In this document: one piece after another, positions 8,744-18,322 of the stretch
Layout of the letters: each line of letters begins with the position of its first letter
Numbering within the stretch: position 1 is the stretch's first letter
NCBI GenBank assembly: GCA_014084085.1
Contig: NPFB01000019.1
Span: 817,655 to 881,654, forward strand
DNA length: 64,000 nt
Reading direction: 5' to 3'
Source: Hondaea fermentalgiana
Taxonomy: Eukaryota; Sar; Bigyra; Thraustochytrida; Thraustochytriidae
Program-made: the position numbers and the translations under genes
The notes under the pieces: model-generated
Databases searched by the model: none
Told to the model about the DNA's origin: nothing
The model's input: only the letters and a program-made list of their open reading frames with translations

Positions 8744-11635
8744 ATGAAGGACGGGACGACGAGGTCGCTTTGGCCGGTGCGCGAGGCAGCAGAGTCGCGT
8801 GAAGACGGGGCAGACCGTGCGGGCGGCACGCACGACGCCGAGGAGCGTCGTGCTGGCGAACGCATGGCCCTCCTCGAAGGTAGCACCAGCACCAATAGCA
8901 ATCATGGCGGCGTCAGCCATGCACCCGGAGCTACTGGCGGGGGACTCACAAGCGGATATCAGAGCTTGCCGAACATTGCTGACGCCAGAGCAAGGCGCAG
9001 CGGGCGCCTGGGCTCCGCGCTGGACTACAGCGACATGAGCGACGATGACCTCGAGCTCAAGCGTCGCATGCATGCCGTTCACGTCGCAGCAATGTACATC
9101 AGAGCGGCACTTTTCGACAGACGTATCTCGTTTCTCACGGATCCGGACTCGCTCTGGTACGTGCGCGTGTACGAGAGCTCGGGCATGCGCGCTCTTGTGG
9201 ATGCCTCTCTTCTCGGCTATCTGTTGATCACCTTTTACGAGAAAAACGACGGTTCGCAGCCCGCATGGACCTACGTTGTTGAGACCTTTGCGTGGACTTT
9301 CCTGGCGGTCATGTTCTCCCTACGCGTTCGCTTCACAGATCTAAAGCAGCTTCAGCGCAGTCTTTTTGCAAAGATACATGCTTTTGCGCTCACCGTGGCC
9401 TTGATTGATCTCATTGCGAGCATTTACATGAACGCAGTCGCACATCATCCGTATTATCGCTATGCACGTGTTGTACGACCTCTTTTGCAGCTCGAGTACT
9501 CGCATTTGGTGCGTAGACGTGTCATCGACATTCTTCGAACGTGTTGGCGGGTTCGTGCGGCCTTTTTACTGCTCGCCTTTGAGATTACTTTTTTTGCCGT
9601 GGTGGCCATCTTTCTCTTTTATGGATCAGAGGAAGGCGACCAGTTCTTCAACTCGATGGGTGAATCGATTGTTACGCTGGTGATTCTTCTTTCAACATGT
9701 AACTCGCCTTCTGTCATGGTGCCTGCGTACGAGTCGAACCCGTGGAGCGCACTTTTTTTCGTCTGTTTCTTGGTGGTCTCGGTCTTCCTCATGCTCAACT
9801 TGCTCCTCGCAGTTATTTACAAAGAGCATCGTCGTCATCTTTTGCACGAGGCGAAGCGACAGGCTGTGCGCAAGCGCGCCTGCACATCGGCAGCCTTTCG
9901 CGTGCTACGACAAGAAAGCATGCACAGTCTCGCGCCCGCCTTGCGTCCGACCAGTTTCGGACCTGTGGGTGTTCCCGATGGCCTCGTCGCTGATTTGCTC
10001 GTTGATCTCGGCGTTAATGTCGAAGACGCTCCTTTGCTGGTCAGTCTACTAGGAGAGGGACGCACCCCTGGCTTTGTATTTCGTGACGACTTCGAGGATG
10101 TTTTGCTCGTATTGCATTTTACCATCAAGGAGCATGCGTCCGAGGAGGAGGAGGTTGATGCCTTCTTTGGGGACAATGATATGATTGCGAATGAGGACGC
10201 AGAGGGTGCTGGCGCCGGCGCCGGCGCCACGCAAGACGGAACGAACGCTGCTAGCGGCGAAGGAAACTTCAATGTTTCGGGGCGGTCATTCTTCAACGGG
10301 TCGCCAATGTCGCGCACACGGTCCGACGTTGCTGCCACGCCCATGAGCGGGCACTTGAGCGAAGCCGAGATCTCCTCGCCGGGATCGCTGTCTCGCCCGG
10401 CCAATGTGCGACGAAGTAAACCCATGTCTCGCTCAAGGCAGATTGCCATCCGTCTGGTCAAGCACGAGATTTGGATACCCTGCATTGGTAGAGCACGCAC
10501 TCTCGACCTTGCTGTGAACACCTTGCTCATCGTCTCTGGTCTCATTACTGTCACTGCGCTTTCCGTAGACATTGACGTAGTCATTTACGACGATCCTCTT
10601 CCATTTCGCATCATTAATCGTTGCTGCACGCTGCTATTTGCCACAGAGATTGCTGTCCGTGTCCACGCGGCCTCGCCTCGTCGTTTCTTTGAGTCTGCGT
10701 GGAACACCTTTGAGTTTATTATTGTCAGCGCTTCTCTGATCGGAACGCTCTCGCAGGTCTTCACCCCCAAGCTTTCAGGCCACACTCATCTCCTGCTCTT
10801 TTTGCGAAAGTTGCGTCTGCTACGACTCCTGCGTTCCGTGCCACAGTTTCGGCTCCTCACGGAGATGATTGTTTATCTTTTGCCGGCCCTCTACATTTTC
10901 TCACGCGTCATTTTCTTCTTCATGTACATCATTGCCATTGTGGCAATGGGCACTCTCGATATGCAGTTGCAAGATGCGTCCGATTTCGCAGCAACCAACT
11001 TTCTTACCTTTGCAAATGCGTTGCTCACGCTCTTCCAGCTCATGGTCGTCAACGACTGGAATAAGACCATGCGTGCTTATTATGCGGCAACAGGCAACCC
11101 ACTGGTCTACGTCTTTTTCATTGCCAATTATCTCTTTAGCGTCATGGTTGTCCTCAACGTGGTCACCTCCTTTGCGCTTGAGGCCCTCGACAAGAATATT
11201 GCGGACTTTGCTTTGCTGCAGGACGCCGTGCCCGCGGGGGATGCCAACTCGATCAGTAGCACGGAGCGATTGGAGCTACAGATGCGCGAGCAGGCCCGGT
11301 TGCAGCAGCGACGACAGAACTCACGTCGAGAACGCGACCTTTTCCAGGGTCGCCAAAGCCGTGTCGGCCTTGCTGCAAGTGTTGGCGACGACCGCAGCGA
11401 TCGCGAGCTTAAGCGCACCTTTAGCTACGTGGAGCGACTCCAGACGGTGCGCAAGGTGAATCGCGTCGTTCGTGCGGCTCCTCGGGAGTCTCATCTTGTC
11501 CGTCTCTTGCGCGATGTCTTTGACAACGAAATGGACGAACCCACAATTGCGGAGATCAATCAAGAGCTTCGGCGCAATGGCCTCTCCAATCTACTTTCTC
11601 GCCCAGCACAGCGCGATGATGTCTCCACCAGCTGA
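8744..11635 (+). CDS. Two-pore channel (TPC-type voltage-gated cation channel)
   Basis: Two homologous six-TM domains, the layout of TPC channels of endolysosomes and vacuoles (Na+/Ca2+ permeable, regulated by PI(3,5)P2, NAADP or voltage). I use the ATG at 8744 (963 residues); an in-frame ATG at 8636 would leave only 10 bases after the previous stop, in AT-rich leader-like sequence. Domain I: pore with STCNSPSVMVPAY (~318-330), matching the TPC 'NxPxVMxPAY' signature, then S6 ending LLLAVIYKEHRR. The ~200-residue linker is acidic and Ala/Gly-rich with a degenerate helix-loop-helix region, without canonical Ca-binding loops. Domain II: S4 with LRKLRLLRLLR (~680-690) and second filter FQLMVVNDWNKTM (~764-776). 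Animal channels have VNNW here; this one has Asp at residue 771. The C-terminal tail is Arg-rich. Confidence 0.93.
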   Translation: MKDGTTRSLWPVREAAESREDGADRAGGTHDAEERRAGERMALLEGSTSTNSNHGGVSHAPGATGGGLTSGYQSLPNIADARARRSGRLGSALDYSDMSDDDLELKRRMHAVHVAAMYIRAALFDRRISFLTDPDSLWYVRVYESSGMRALVDASLLGYLLITFYEKNDGSQPAWTYVVETFAWTFLAVMFSLRVRFTDLKQLQRSLFAKIHAFALTVALIDLIASIYMNAVAHHPYYRYARVVRPLLQLEYSHLVRRRVIDILRTCWRVRAAFLLLAFEITFFAVVAIFLFYGSEEGDQFFNSMGESIVTLVILLSTCNSPSVMVPAYESNPWSALFFVCFLVVSVFLMLNLLLAVIYKEHRRHLLHEAKRQAVRKRACTSAAFRVLRQESMHSLAPALRPTSFGPVGVPDGLVADLLVDLGVNVEDAPLLVSLLGEGRTPGFVFRDDFEDVLLVLHFTIKEHASEEEEVDAFFGDNDMIANEDAEGAGAGAGATQDGTNAASGEGNFNVSGRSFFNGSPMSRTRSDVAATPMSGHLSEAEISSPGSLSRPANVRRSKPMSRSRQIAIRLVKHEIWIPCIGRARTLDLAVNTLLIVSGLITVTALSVDIDVVIYDDPLPFRIINRCCTLLFATEIAVRVHAASPRRFFESAWNTFEFIIVSASLIGTLSQVFTPKLSGHTHLLLFLRKLRLLRLLRSVPQFRLLTEMIVYLLPALYIFSRVIFFFMYIIAIVAMGTLDMQLQDASDFAATNFLTFANALLTLFQLMVVNDWNKTMRAYYAATGNPLVYVFFIANYLFSVMVVLNVVTSFALEALDKNIADFALLQDAVPAGDANSISSTERLELQMREQARLQQRRQNSRRERDLFQGRQSRVGLAASVGDDRSDRELKRTFSYVERLQTVRKVNRVVRAAPRESHLVRLLRDVFDNEMDEPTIAEINQELRRNGLSNLLSRPAQRDDVSTS

Positions 11636-12511
11636 TGCAAAAAGTTTAATCCCCTGTTTTCTCGTCTTGTTTATCTTTTCTCTTTTCCTACAATGTCAAA
11701 CAAAAGTCTTTACAGGTCTTCTTCAAACCGCCTGCGTCAGACCCGCCCGAGAAACAAGACTCGGGTTCGCAACAGTGGCATGCCCCAAAAGGTGTTGGCT
11801 GGAGAGTGTCTCCAGTCCTAGTTCTTGTTCCTCCTCTTTTTTGCAACCCTTGCAAGAGGTTCGATCCGCGTCTTTGTAAACATTCATGTTGCGGTCCAAA
11901 ACCATCAGACACGCACCCTCCCTCCCCAAGGTCCCGCAACCAACCGGACGGGCCTTCGGCGCAGAAGCATAGACACACATTTGCTCGCTGCTGAATCGGC
12001 GCCAGTGGTGCTAGGCGAAAGTCAATTACCAGGACCGAGACCGCACGCTGACGAGCCTGGTGCGAGTGTGGCGGAGTGGGTGGACACACTTCGCTTTTGC
12101 AATTTTTATGCCCGCTGGTGTCCTCAATGTGCGCTTGCGCAGCGTTCGCCATGTTTGTGAGGGGCCGAATCCAGGACCCAGCGAAGATCATGTGCAGCGC
12201 AAAGCTGCATTGGCGCAGGGCTCGCGCTCGGGTGGGTGGCTGCCGACGGACCGGCGCGGAGACGAGCGTACTCGCGCGGGGAGAGACGCGGCGCCCGAGC
12301 GTGGGTGCTCGGAGCGAAGTCGGCGTCGCTGGGCGTCCGTCGGTCGTCGTAGTTCCTGAGGCGCGAATTGCGTGTTGCCTGCCGGGCACGGAGGAGGCTC
12401 TCTCCCTATCTCGTGCGCGCGCGAGGCGCGCTTGTAAAGACAGACTAGGTCCGAGACGCGACAAAACGAGAGGGAGCTCCTGGGCGACGGAAAACAAAAA
12501 GGACCAAGACC
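11636..12511. other. Intergenic between TPC and amino acid transporter
   Basis: About 875 bases. The first ~70 are T-rich (probable 3' end of the TPC mRNA). The remainder becomes GC-rich toward the transporter start. Several overlapping short frames on both strands have no recognisable domain. A stretch near 12065 resembles a tRNA D-arm but no matching acceptor or T arm exists. Confidence 0.5.
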
Positions 12512-14179
12512 ATGGACCGCGTCATGAGTTTCGACTCGCAACTGGACGAGACCGCGAGGCTCGAGCCTGGAATGCACCATCCCGACAGACAGAGCTCCCG
12601 AAGCTCGTCCGTCTTTAGCCTTGTGGCTACGATGGTTGGAGGCGGCGTCCTTTCGCTGCCATATGCGCTGCAAAGAACCGGCGTAGCCCTTGGTCTCACG
12701 TACCTGCTGGGTAGTGGCGTGATTGGAGCCTTTTCGATTCGCCTTTTGCTCTCGGCATCACGTCGCAGCGGCGCGCAGTCATACGAAGAGGTTGTCGAGC
12801 GTAGCTTTGGGCTCAAGGCCAAGTATTTAACAATGCTGCTTCTAATCGCCATGACCTTCCTCGCAAGCGTGGCCTACCTCGTCTTGGCACGTGATCTCGC
12901 CGTGCCTCTCGTGGAGGCCTACATTGCGGACGATGATGGCCTTTCCAAGCAAGGTCACAACATCGTCGCCATTCTCTGCCTCCTCCCGGTGATTCCCTTG
13001 TGCTATGCGACGTCGCTGCACTCGCTGCGCTTTACGAGTCTTAGTTCGCTTCTGGCTCTACTTGTGCTGACGGCTGCCGTGATTTGGCGGTGCGCGGATC
13101 GTGCGACCCATGTGCGTCCTATTCGCACAGAGGACATCAAGTGGGTTTCTGCGGATCCTGAGGCGACGCTTTACGCGCTGCCGTTCTTTGAGCTTTCTTT
13201 CATGTGCCATTTTAACGTGCTCCCTGTGCACTCGGGTCTGCGAAAGCCAACGCGCACGCGCTTGGACTGCGTGGTCTTTTCGACCATCTTCTCTGCACTC
13301 TGTTTCTACGTCATTGTCTCCATCTCTGGCTACCTCTTTGCCTATGATCACAAGTGCGATGCGCATTCTTCCTCGACGTGCGTTGACAACGTCCCGGATA
13401 ACATTCTCAATGCCTTTGACCGCAATGACGGTCTCATCAATCTCGGCCGCGCCGGCTTTCTTTGCGCCCTCATGCTCAGCTTTCCGCTCCTCGTCTTGCC
13501 TTGCCGTGACACGGTCATTCGTCTCGGCACATTGCTCATCTACGGCTCGGGAAAGCGCCGCAACTTTTCGGAAGCGGATGAGCGTCTCTTGTCTCGCACG
13601 AGCCTCGACCACATTGAGGAGTCTAATCATTCGGCCGATGGCGCCCACGACGCCTATGTTGCGATGCAAGACCAGCAGCAGGCTTCCACAGGAGGCAACG
13701 GAAACGCTCCCACTGCCGTGCCGCCTATGCGCCACATCAACGTGCGCGACCCCTTGGACACGCCGATGAACGAGGACGAGCTTGCGATTATTGACACGGA
13801 GGATTCGCCCGAGTTTCGTACGCCTCAGATGGAGCGCACCCGTCGTCGGCTTACACGGACGCTTTTGCGACCTCTGAACTTTTGGACCAAGGCTGGTTTG
13901 GTGCACTTTGCCGTGACCTCGTTAATTCTCGTCTTTTCTGTCTTCAGTATGGTCGCGGTGCCTGGCGTTGCGGTGGTCTGGAACCTTTGCGGCTCATCCG
14001 TGTCTATGCTGCTGGCCTTCATCTTGCCGTCGGCGAGTTACATTGCGTTGCGAAGCCCCGACGGGTTCTTCAAGCCCAAGAGCCGTGACGCTCGACTTGT
14101 CGCTGCATGGATTCTGCTCGTCGTTTCCTGCATTCTTGGCGTCGTTTGCACCATTGAGTCTGTCAAGCAGGTATTGTAG
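12512..14179 (+). CDS. AAAP-family amino acid transporter (SLC38-like)
   Basis: 555 residues, ATG in aagaccATGG. The protein has the amino acid/auxin permease fold signature: an N-terminal SSVFSLVATMVGGGVLSLPY (~32-51) is the unwound TM1 of this family, with GGGVLSLPYAL matching the usual 'G.G.L.LPYA'. About 11 hydrophobic segments follow, including LTMLLLIAMTFLASVAYLVL and a C-terminal trio (VWNLCGSSVSMLLAFILP onward). A ~100-residue hydrophilic insertion (~350-450, rich in Gln, Asp, Glu) separates the last TMs, as in several vacuolar members. It likely moves neutral amino acids with H+ or Na+ across the plasma or vacuolar membrane; the substrate cannot be read from sequence. The next gene is convergent, 238 bases away. 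Confidence 0.9.
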   Translation: MDRVMSFDSQLDETARLEPGMHHPDRQSSRSSSVFSLVATMVGGGVLSLPYALQRTGVALGLTYLLGSGVIGAFSIRLLLSASRRSGAQSYEEVVERSFGLKAKYLTMLLLIAMTFLASVAYLVLARDLAVPLVEAYIADDDGLSKQGHNIVAILCLLPVIPLCYATSLHSLRFTSLSSLLALLVLTAAVIWRCADRATHVRPIRTEDIKWVSADPEATLYALPFFELSFMCHFNVLPVHSGLRKPTRTRLDCVVFSTIFSALCFYVIVSISGYLFAYDHKCDAHSSSTCVDNVPDNILNAFDRNDGLINLGRAGFLCALMLSFPLLVLPCRDTVIRLGTLLIYGSGKRRNFSEADERLLSRTSLDHIEESNHSADGAHDAYVAMQDQQQASTGGNGNAPTAVPPMRHINVRDPLDTPMNEDELAIIDTEDSPEFRTPQMERTRRRLTRTLLRPLNFWTKAGLVHFAVTSLILVFSVFSMVAVPGVAVVWNLCGSSVSMLLAFILPSASYIALRSPDGFFKPKSRDARLVAAWILLVVSCILGVVCTIESVKQVL

Positions 14180-14417
14180 TGAAGTGAAGTATGGTGGTAT
14201 AAGTTCTTTTTTCTTTCGTTCTTCTTTTTCGGGGTACTGCGAATACGATTGAAATATAAATCTTACGCGTGACCCACTTGGCCTACACGTGGTCGTCATG
14301 TGCGTGAGTGTGGTTACTGATTTTTCTTACATCCATTGCAATTTATCATTCTTTACTTTCTTTTTCTATTTTTTTATAAGACCGTGGCCGAGACCTATGA
14401 CTCAGAACGATAGAATT

Positions 14418-15605
14418 TCACCGAGCACTAGCGTTGCTCGCAGACCTATTCACAGAACTACGGTGTGCAAGAGGACTCTGCCCGCTCATGTTTACCGGAC
14501 TCGGGGAACTCGTTCCCGCGCGACGCTGCTTGCGCTCCTCGCGGTCTTTACGCTTCTTTAAGCGCAGGGCGCGCACGAGAATGTTTGTGTCGTCATTCTT
14601 CACAGTTTTGCAACGACCACTCGTGCGTCGTTTGGTTGGTTGCAGGGTCGGTAAAGGGCCATACGAGCGACTGTATTCGTTAACATCCTCACTCCGTACC
14701 CGGGTAAATGTTCCACGTTGTGGCAAGTTTTTTAAGAGCGCGCGCACAGACGAGTCTTGACGAGCACGCTCTCGCATTTGCGATGGACTTGTCACACCCT
14801 GGGCCTGCGATGCATTCGAAACCGACATGCCAGAGGCAGATCCCTCTGATCTGGCTTCTTCTGCTTCTTCATCGTCGTCGTCGTTGTCGTTGTCGTGGTC
14901 CATGGCATCGCTTGCGCCGTCGCTGTCCCCTGCATCAGCTCGGTTCCTGACGCCGTTTGCGCATCTTGTCCCTCCTTTGCCTTCTTCGCAGCCTTCGCGT
15001 CGTCGTCGTCGTCGTCGTCGCTGTCGTTTTGCAGGCGTCTTGCCAAGATTTGACCGAGAGTTACTCTCTCCACTTGCAAGACCTTGCGTTTCGTCGTCTT
15101 CATCCTCATCATCGTCGTCGTCGTCATTATTGTCGACGTTCTTTTCCTCCTCCTCCTTGCCTGGACCATCCTCGAAGCATCGTTTGCGCGAGCGCGTGGT
15201 AACGCGCGCGCGTTTTGGCGTGCGATGAAGTGTTTCCAATTCGTCTACATCCGCAGGACGCGATTCCTCCACAACAACGCCCAGCTGCTCCTGGGACTTT
15301 CCTTCGACATGACTATCCGCGTCGTTGATCGCATCGCGCGACTCGTCCTGTGCTGCGTTGCGCTCCGCCGCCGTTCTGCCTCGGCCCCCATCGTCGTCGG
15401 CGTCGTCGTCGGCGTCGGCGTCGACGTGCACCGCGGCGACCCTGGCGGCGGCGACCTCATGGCGTTTGTCCCCGTCTCCGTCAGCCCGAGTTTCGCGCTC
15501 CGGCTCAGCGCCGGCGTCGCGCTCTGCGTCGCAGCCGGCGCGACTGCGTCGTGCGCCCACCGATGGCGTGCGCGCTGCCGCCGCCGCTGCCGCTGCGCGC
15601 TCCAT
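14418..15605 (-). CDS. Low-complexity acidic/basic nuclear-type protein
   Basis: 395 residues. Composition alternates Ala-rich, Asp/Glu-rich (DADADDDADDDGG; NNDDDDDDEDEDDE; NDNDDDDEEAEE) and Arg/Lys-rich blocks (AKRQRRRRRRRREG). Near the C-terminus is a more ordinary segment (SVRALLKNLPQRGTFTRVRS and ILVRALRLKKRKDREERKQR) that may be the functional core. The tracts come from GAC/GTC trinucleotide runs. Multiple bipartite-NLS-like clusters suggest a nuclear or nucleolar protein. The opposite strand also has open frames, but they are Val/Ser/hydrophobic translations of the same trinucleotide runs. It is in tandem with AAR2 on the same strand (259-base spacer). No family recognised. Confidence 0.65.
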   Translation of the reverse strand: MERAAAAAAAARTPSVGARRSRAGCDAERDAGAEPERETRADGDGDKRHEVAAARVAAVHVDADADDDADDDGGRGRTAAERNAAQDESRDAINDADSHVEGKSQEQLGVVVEESRPADVDELETLHRTPKRARVTTRSRKRCFEDGPGKEEEEKNVDNNDDDDDDEDEDDETQGLASGESNSRSNLGKTPAKRQRRRRRRRREGCEEGKGGTRCANGVRNRADAGDSDGASDAMDHDNDNDDDDEEAEEARSEGSASGMSVSNASQAQGVTSPSQMRERARQDSSVRALLKNLPQRGTFTRVRSEDVNEYSRSYGPLPTLQPTKRRTSGRCKTVKNDDTNILVRALRLKKRKDREERKQRRAGTSSPSPVNMSGQSPLAHRSSVNRSASNASAR

Positions 15606-15864
15606 CGCTGCGCGTCTCGTAGTTCTCGCTCTGCGTGCGAGACGAGACCGATCGGCGGTCGGTGGTTAGGTCGTTAGATGCTCATAAAGTGTGACTCGGG
15701 CTCGGACCTGGAGTCGAAGCGCCAAACCTGACAATTCGGATCTCATCTTCCTCCGTCACTGGCCGAGACCACGAGCGATTGTAAGATCAATGAACGCGAT
15801 GAGGTGAAGACACCGCCACCCGCCTCACGGTCAGTGCAAGGCGCAAGGCGGGCATTGTGATGAT

Positions 15865-17199
15865 TCAAGGGAGCATCCAGGCCATGCGCTCCGGCTTTCG
15901 CAGCTTTGGCTGCGGCGGTTCCTGAGCACCGTCGGCGAGTGTGGCCTCCTCGACAGCTTGAGCAAGAAGATCCGTAGAAGCAGGCTGTAAGGAGGCCGCC
16001 TCAAAAGCACGCTCCTCTTCGTCAACGAAAGCGTCGAGTCTGGCGAGCAGAGAAGCGCCGTACTGCTGGCGCAAGGCGGCACGGAGATCGACGATGGCAG
16101 GTTTTAATGCTGCCGAAGCCTCACTTTCGTCGAGAAGAGATGAAAGTGCTTCGGAAAGAAAGTTGTCCTCGAGCAGCTCGTTCTGAAAGAGATCCTTGGG
16201 CAGCAAAAACACCTGGTGCGCGAGCACATTGCAAAAGAGCGATATCCATGACGGCTTCTCTTGGCGGAGACTTGCGCTCGAGGCCACCAGATGGACTGCC
16301 GTCTTCCAAAACTCGAGTCCAGGCAGACTCGCCAAGTACACAAAGAGAATAAAGGCAAGCTGGATCTCACCCAAAAAGAGCTCATAGTCTCCATGATACG
16401 CCACCTTGATTAAGCGCTGTAAGAGAGGCGTGGGATCAAGATGCAATGCGGTAATTTCTGCAGGACTGAGCCAGGCGCCGCTGGCCGACTTGAAAAAGTG
16501 CGCCCCCTTCGTGTCCGAGAGCGTGCCATTTGCACGCATTTGTCTGCTCAGACGAGCTAGGTCGGGAAGAGTGGTAAAGTGGGGCGTGCAATAATCAGAG
16601 CCCACACCGCCAGGGCTCGAATGACTGACTTTGTCCCCTGTTAGATCCATATCATCACCGGTGTCAAGTCCATCGTTATTGTCATCATGATCATTACCTG
16701 CGCCCAACACGAGGACGTCAGGCCGAAGACCCGCTACATTGAGGACGCGCTCGTCCCAGAACTGCGTGAGCTGCTGCCAGCGTGCATAATGCTCTGGGTC
16801 GTAGGCGCCGAGATTGGCGTCGAGTTCAAGGCGATGGACCGCTGCGGTAATTCGTGCAGTGTCTTCTTCGTCGACCAGCGCAAAATCCTCGAGTGCTTTA
16901 TCCCAGCGCAATGCCACAACTCTGTGCGCCTTCTCGTCGCCAGACTGTTCTGGGTTCCCCAATTGGAAAAAGAATGCCCTGGCAGGACCATCGGATCCCC
17001 CAAGGCGGTAGTGCAGCATTCGCAAGCCCGGCGGCACAAGCTTGACCCCCTTGAACCTCGGACCCAGCGCGAACGCCTTGAGATCCACGCCAAGCTGAAG
17101 GCCGGCGGGCGCGTCGAGACACACCACCGTGCACGCCTCGCCGTCCTTCTCTGCGACGAGCCCCGCCATGCGGCCCGCGTCCACATCTGCCCAGGCCAT
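15865..17199 (-). CDS. AAR2: AAR2 splicing factor (U5 snRNP assembly)
   Basis: AAR2 binds Prp8 in the cytoplasm during U5 snRNP maturation and blocks Brr2 until released. The 444 residues from this ATG (gagATGG) fit the family. N-terminal beta domain: VVCLDAPAGLQLGVDLKAF then GPRFKGVKLVPPGLRMLHY, the hallmark 'G.D...W..G..F.G.K.IPPG.H..HY' pattern of AAR2. The C-terminal helical domain contains LGEIQLAFILFVYLASLPGL, matching the conserved 'ELQ.AFV.F' segment. An upstream in-frame ATG at 17292 adds a 31-residue Arg/Gly-rich stretch that looks like leader sequence. A variable acidic loop (~165-190, NDHDDNNDGLDTGDDMD) separates the two domains, where other AAR2 proteins carry the regulatory linker. 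Divergent from the next gene. Confidence 0.93.
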   Translation of the reverse strand: MAWADVDAGRMAGLVAEKDGEACTVVCLDAPAGLQLGVDLKAFALGPRFKGVKLVPPGLRMLHYRLGGSDGPARAFFFQLGNPEQSGDEKAHRVVALRWDKALEDFALVDEEDTARITAAVHRLELDANLGAYDPEHYARWQQLTQFWDERVLNVAGLRPDVLVLGAGNDHDDNNDGLDTGDDMDLTGDKVSHSSPGGVGSDYCTPHFTTLPDLARLSRQMRANGTLSDTKGAHFFKSASGAWLSPAEITALHLDPTPLLQRLIKVAYHGDYELFLGEIQLAFILFVYLASLPGLEFWKTAVHLVASSASLRQEKPSWISLFCNVLAHQVFLLPKDLFQNELLEDNFLSEALSSLLDESEASAALKPAIVDLRAALRQQYGASLLARLDAFVDEEERAFEAASLQPASTDLLAQAVEEATLADGAQEPPQPKLRKPERMAWMLP

Positions 17200-17544
17200 C
17201 TCAAGGCCACCTCGTCGTCGTCCTCGTCCTCGTCGTCCTCGTCCTCGCGGCTCTTCGCGCGAGCTTGGCGAGCAGCAGAGGTCTCCTGGCACGTCTCCGA
17301 GCGAGCCGAGCGAGGCCGGGCAGATCGGCTTCGCCTGGCAGCGGCCCGGGCGCCAGCTGGCTGTCGCGAGCTCGAGCTCGACCTGCCCTGGACCTCGGGC
17401 CCGGCCCGAGCTCGGGCTTGGCTTTGCTGTGCTGCGAGGAGCTTGGGCTCGCTCGGCTGGGCTGGGCTCGGCTTGGCAAAAGCGGTCTGCGCGCGACCCC
17501 GCGCGGCGCTCGCGGGCGGGCAGCTGCTCGCGCCGGGCGCGGCG
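17200..17544. promoter_or_regulatory. Divergent promoter region of AAR2 and the gap-interrupted gene
   Basis: 345 bases, very GC-rich, between two head-to-head starts. It contains GTCCTCGTC runs (17215-17255) and GGGCT/GGCTT-type pentamer runs (17450-17480), a composition seen upstream of other genes here. No TATA-like element seen. Confidence 0.45.
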
Positions 17545-17741
17545 ATGGCCTCGGAGGGCGGCGGCCTGAAGCGGCGGCTGTCGGAGCCGGACGCCAAGGG
17601 CAAGTCCGCGAAGAGGCGGAAATCGGAGGACGCCGGCGCCGCAGCTGGCGCTGGAGCTGCTGGAGCTGCTGGCGGCGCCGCCGCCGCCGGCGAGGCCGCG
17701 AGCAGCGCCGCCGCGAGCAGCGGGCCCGCGGTCGGCGGGGG
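17545..17741 (+). CDS. N-terminal fragment of a nuclear-type Ala-rich protein, cut by scaffold gap
   Basis: ATG in GCGGCGATGG opens a frame whose first 35 residues contain two basic NLS-like clusters (LKRRLSEPD and KSAKRRKSED), then a long Ala/Gly run, and then the 100-N gap. After the gap three plus-strand frames are possible; the one ending LLQRHVRRGDAAP at a TAA at 17960 is plausible, but the true gap length and frame are unknown. The protein is therefore unidentified. The strong start context and non-random NLS pattern argue for a real gene, while the extreme GC content weakens the case. Confidence 0.4.
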
Positions 17742-17841
17742 NNNNNNNNNNNNNNNNNNNNNNNNNNNNNNNNNNNNNNNNNNNNNNNNNNNNNNNNNNN
17801 NNNNNNNNNNNNNNNNNNNNNNNNNNNNNNNNNNNNNNNNN
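17742..17841. other. Scaffold gap (100 N)
   Basis: Exactly 100 N, a conventional unknown-length gap, in extremely GC-rich Ala/Gly-coding sequence flanked by CCCCG repeats (17845-17865). Confidence 0.99.
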
Positions 17842-18264
17842 TCTGCCCCGCCCCGCCCCGCCCCGCGTGCGCGCGGCCTCCGCGTCGTAGTCCCCACGAC
17901 CGGCTCGCTCTGCTCCAACTTCTGCAGCGCCACGTCAGGCGCGGCGACGCCGCCCCTTAATCAACACGCCCCGCGGTTTCGCGACGTTGGCGTAACTTGC
18001 GTAACCGCAGATTATGTGCGTGCGTGTGTGCGCGCACGTGTCGTCCTCGTGCTGGGCCGCCGTCGACGTCCTCGTCGTCGGTGTCCACGATGGCGACAGG
18101 GAAGGAGGGGAAAGGGGAGGCAGATCGGCCGGGACCGCTCCGACCTGCGCAGGGCTGGCTGGCGATGCTGGGAGCTACGCTCGGATTTTGGCTCGTGTTA
18201 TTCATTGTTCGACTTTCTCTGCCTTGGGACTTGGCCGCGAGCTTGTGTGTCTCTTTCGTTGCGT

Positions 18265-18274
18265 TGCTTGCTTA

Positions 18275-18307
<33 letters not shown>

Positions 18308-18322
18308 CTGCCTGCCTGCCTG
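18265..18322. repeat. (CTTG)n/(CCTG)n microsatellite
   Basis: Tandem CTTG units changing to CCTG toward the right end, upstream of receptor 1. Confidence 0.9.

Noticed and set aside
12059..12170. tRNA-like stretch (GTGGCGGAGTGGGTGGAC)
   Set aside because: It resembles a D arm, but no anticodon stem, T arm with TTCGA, or pairing acceptor follows.
15084..15677. Plus-strand hydrophobic frame opposite the acidic protein
   Set aside because: The Val/Ile/Ser runs are translations of GTC repeats; the minus-strand frame is longer and has ordinary charged C-terminal sequence.
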